Origin: Herbaspirillum frisingense GSF30
Lineage (GTDB): Bacteria > Pseudomonadota > Gammaproteobacteria > Burkholderiales > Burkholderiaceae_D
Length of the DNA: 64,000 bases
Assembly (NCBI RefSeq): GCF_000300975.2
Contig: NZ_AEEC02000012.1
Span: 1-64,000 of the forward strand
Direction: 5' to 3'
Below, piece after piece: positions 63,106 to 64,000 of this stretch. A program made the position numbers and the translations under genes. Below the pieces are notes generated by a model. It saw nothing but the letters and a program-made list of their open reading frames with translations, did not search any database and was not told where the DNA came from. Position 1 is the first letter of the stretch; each line of letters starts with the position of its first letter.

Positions 63106-63998
63106 TGGGCCGCCTCGTCACTTCCGTCATCGTCGCCGTCGTCGCGATCTGGCTGGCCTCTTCCACCATCTTCGTGGTGGACCAGCGCTCTTCGGCCATC
63201 GTCTTCGCCCTGGGCGAGGTCAAGCAGGTCATCAACGAGCCTGGCCTGCACTTCAAGCTGCCGCCGCCGTTCCAGAACGTGATGTACCTGGACAAGCGCA
63301 TCCAGACCCTGGATACCCCGGACGCCGACCGTTTCATCACGGCTGAAAAGATGAACGTGCTGGTCGATGCCTACGTCAAGTGGCGCATCGTCGATCCGCG
63401 CCTGTACTTCGTCAGCTTCGGTGCTGACGAGCGCCGTACCCAGGACCGCCTGTCGCAGATCGTCAAGGCCGCGCTGAACGATGAAATCACCAAGCGCACC
63501 GTGCGCGAAGTCATCTCCAGCCAGCGCAACAACGTCATGGATGCCATCCAGGCCCGCGTGGCCAACGAGGCCAAGCAGATTGGCGTGGAAGTCATCGATG
63601 TGCGTCTGCGTCGCGTGGACTACGTGGACCAGATCAACGCCTCGGTGTTCGAGCGCATGAAGTCCGAACGCGTGCGCGTAGCCAACGAACTGCGTTCCAC
63701 CGGTGCAGCCGAATCGGAAAAGATCCGCGCCGATGCCGACCGCCAGCGCGTGGTGATCCTGGCCGAAGCCTATCGTGAATCCGAAAAGATTCGCGGTGCC
63801 GGCGACGCCAAGGCCTCCCAGATCTATGCCCAGGCTTTCAGCCAGAATGCCGATTTCTACAAGTTCTATCGCAGCCTGGAGGCTTACCGCGCCAGCTTCA
63901 AGAACCGTCACGATCTGATGGTGGTAGACCCGAGCTCGGAATTCTTCAAATACTTCAAGGGTGTGGGTGGCAACACCACCAGCGCTGCAAAGAAGTAA
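63105..63998 (+). CDS. hflC: FtsH protease modulator HflC
   Basis: Partner of HflK. The 297 residues have an N-terminal membrane helix (about 4-22, VTSVIVAVVAIWLASSTIF), the SPFH domain (DQRSSAIVFALGEVKQVI, LPPPFQNVMYLDKRIQTLD) and a long helical part with IRADADRQRVVILAEAYRE. AGGGAGG sits before the ATG inside the end of hflK. The gene ends 2 bases before the window edge, complete. Confidence 0.96.
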   Translation: MGRLVTSVIVAVVAIWLASSTIFVVDQRSSAIVFALGEVKQVINEPGLHFKLPPPFQNVMYLDKRIQTLDTPDADRFITAEKMNVLVDAYVKWRIVDPRLYFVSFGADERRTQDRLSQIVKAALNDEITKRTVREVISSQRNNVMDAIQARVANEAKQIGVEVIDVRLRRVDYVDQINASVFERMKSERVRVANELRSTGAAESEKIRADADRQRVVILAEAYRESEKIRGAGDAKASQIYAQAFSQNADFYKFYRSLEAYRASFKNRHDLMVVDPSSEFFKYFKGVGGNTTSAAKK

Positions 63999-64000
63999 AA

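Overview
The window reads as one continuous stretch of core chromosome from a high-GC betaproteobacterium of the Oxalobacteraceae, most likely Herbaspirillum or a close relative. The placement is inferred from gene order (flhDC-motAB-che, mdh/gntR/sdhCDABE/gltA/odhAB/lpd, surE-pcm-nlpD-rpoS-rlmD, ndk-rlmN-rodZ-ispG-hisS-yfgM-bamB-der-hfq-hflXKC), a class I phaC-phaB-phaR cluster and protein lengths. I saw no rRNA or tRNA gene, insertion sequence, prophage, CRISPR array or frameshifted gene. Nearly all genes are intact; only the first (pgeF tail) is cut by the window edge.

Layout. 1-2.8 kb: the end of pgeF, a LysR regulator divergent from a TauE-type exporter, and two small genes of unknown role. 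2.8-6.5 kb: polyhydroxybutyrate synthase, acetoacetyl-CoA reductase and the PhaR regulator. 6.7-9.8 kb: rimO, a small exported protein and a cystathionine beta-lyase. 9.8-18.4 kb: a long AT-rich control region followed by flhD, flhC, a membrane methyltransferase, motA, motB, a CheZ-like protein, a CheY-like receiver, cheA and cheW, closed by two terminators. 18.6-19.9 kb: a DUF2863-type gene.

20.1-39.7 kb is a TCA-cycle supercluster. acnA, a lysozyme-inhibitor-like exported protein, a CitE-like lyase and mdh run leftward. A GntR regulator with a 20-bp palindrome, sdhCDABE, gltA, sucA, sucB, lpdA and zapE run rightward. This covers aconitase, malate dehydrogenase, succinate dehydrogenase, citrate synthase and the whole 2-oxoglutarate dehydrogenase complex. 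Isocitrate dehydrogenase, succinyl-CoA synthetase and fumarase are not in the window.

39.7-50.6 kb: an exported coiled-coil protein, a YdcH-like small protein, a DinG/YoaA helicase with a PilZ protein one base behind it, the stationary-phase block surE-pcm-nlpD-rpoS, rlmD, and a Bax-inhibitor-1 family membrane protein on the other strand. 50.8-64 kb: the conserved ndk to hflC run, linking nucleotide metabolism, RNA modification, isoprenoid and His-tRNA synthesis, outer-membrane assembly, ribosome GTPases, the Hfq RNA chaperone and the HflKC protease regulator.

No wholly new multi-gene system is evident. The items most worth a second look are a FAM173-like membrane methyltransferase inside the flagellar run, an 18-residue GYGFF repeat in CheA, a His/Asp tail on histidyl-tRNA synthetase, a MliC-like protein behind a Lys-rich linker, a palindromic operator before gntR, a 112-bp hairpin between sucB and lpdA, and a perfect Shine-Dalgarno with a 13-codon ORF ahead of ndk.
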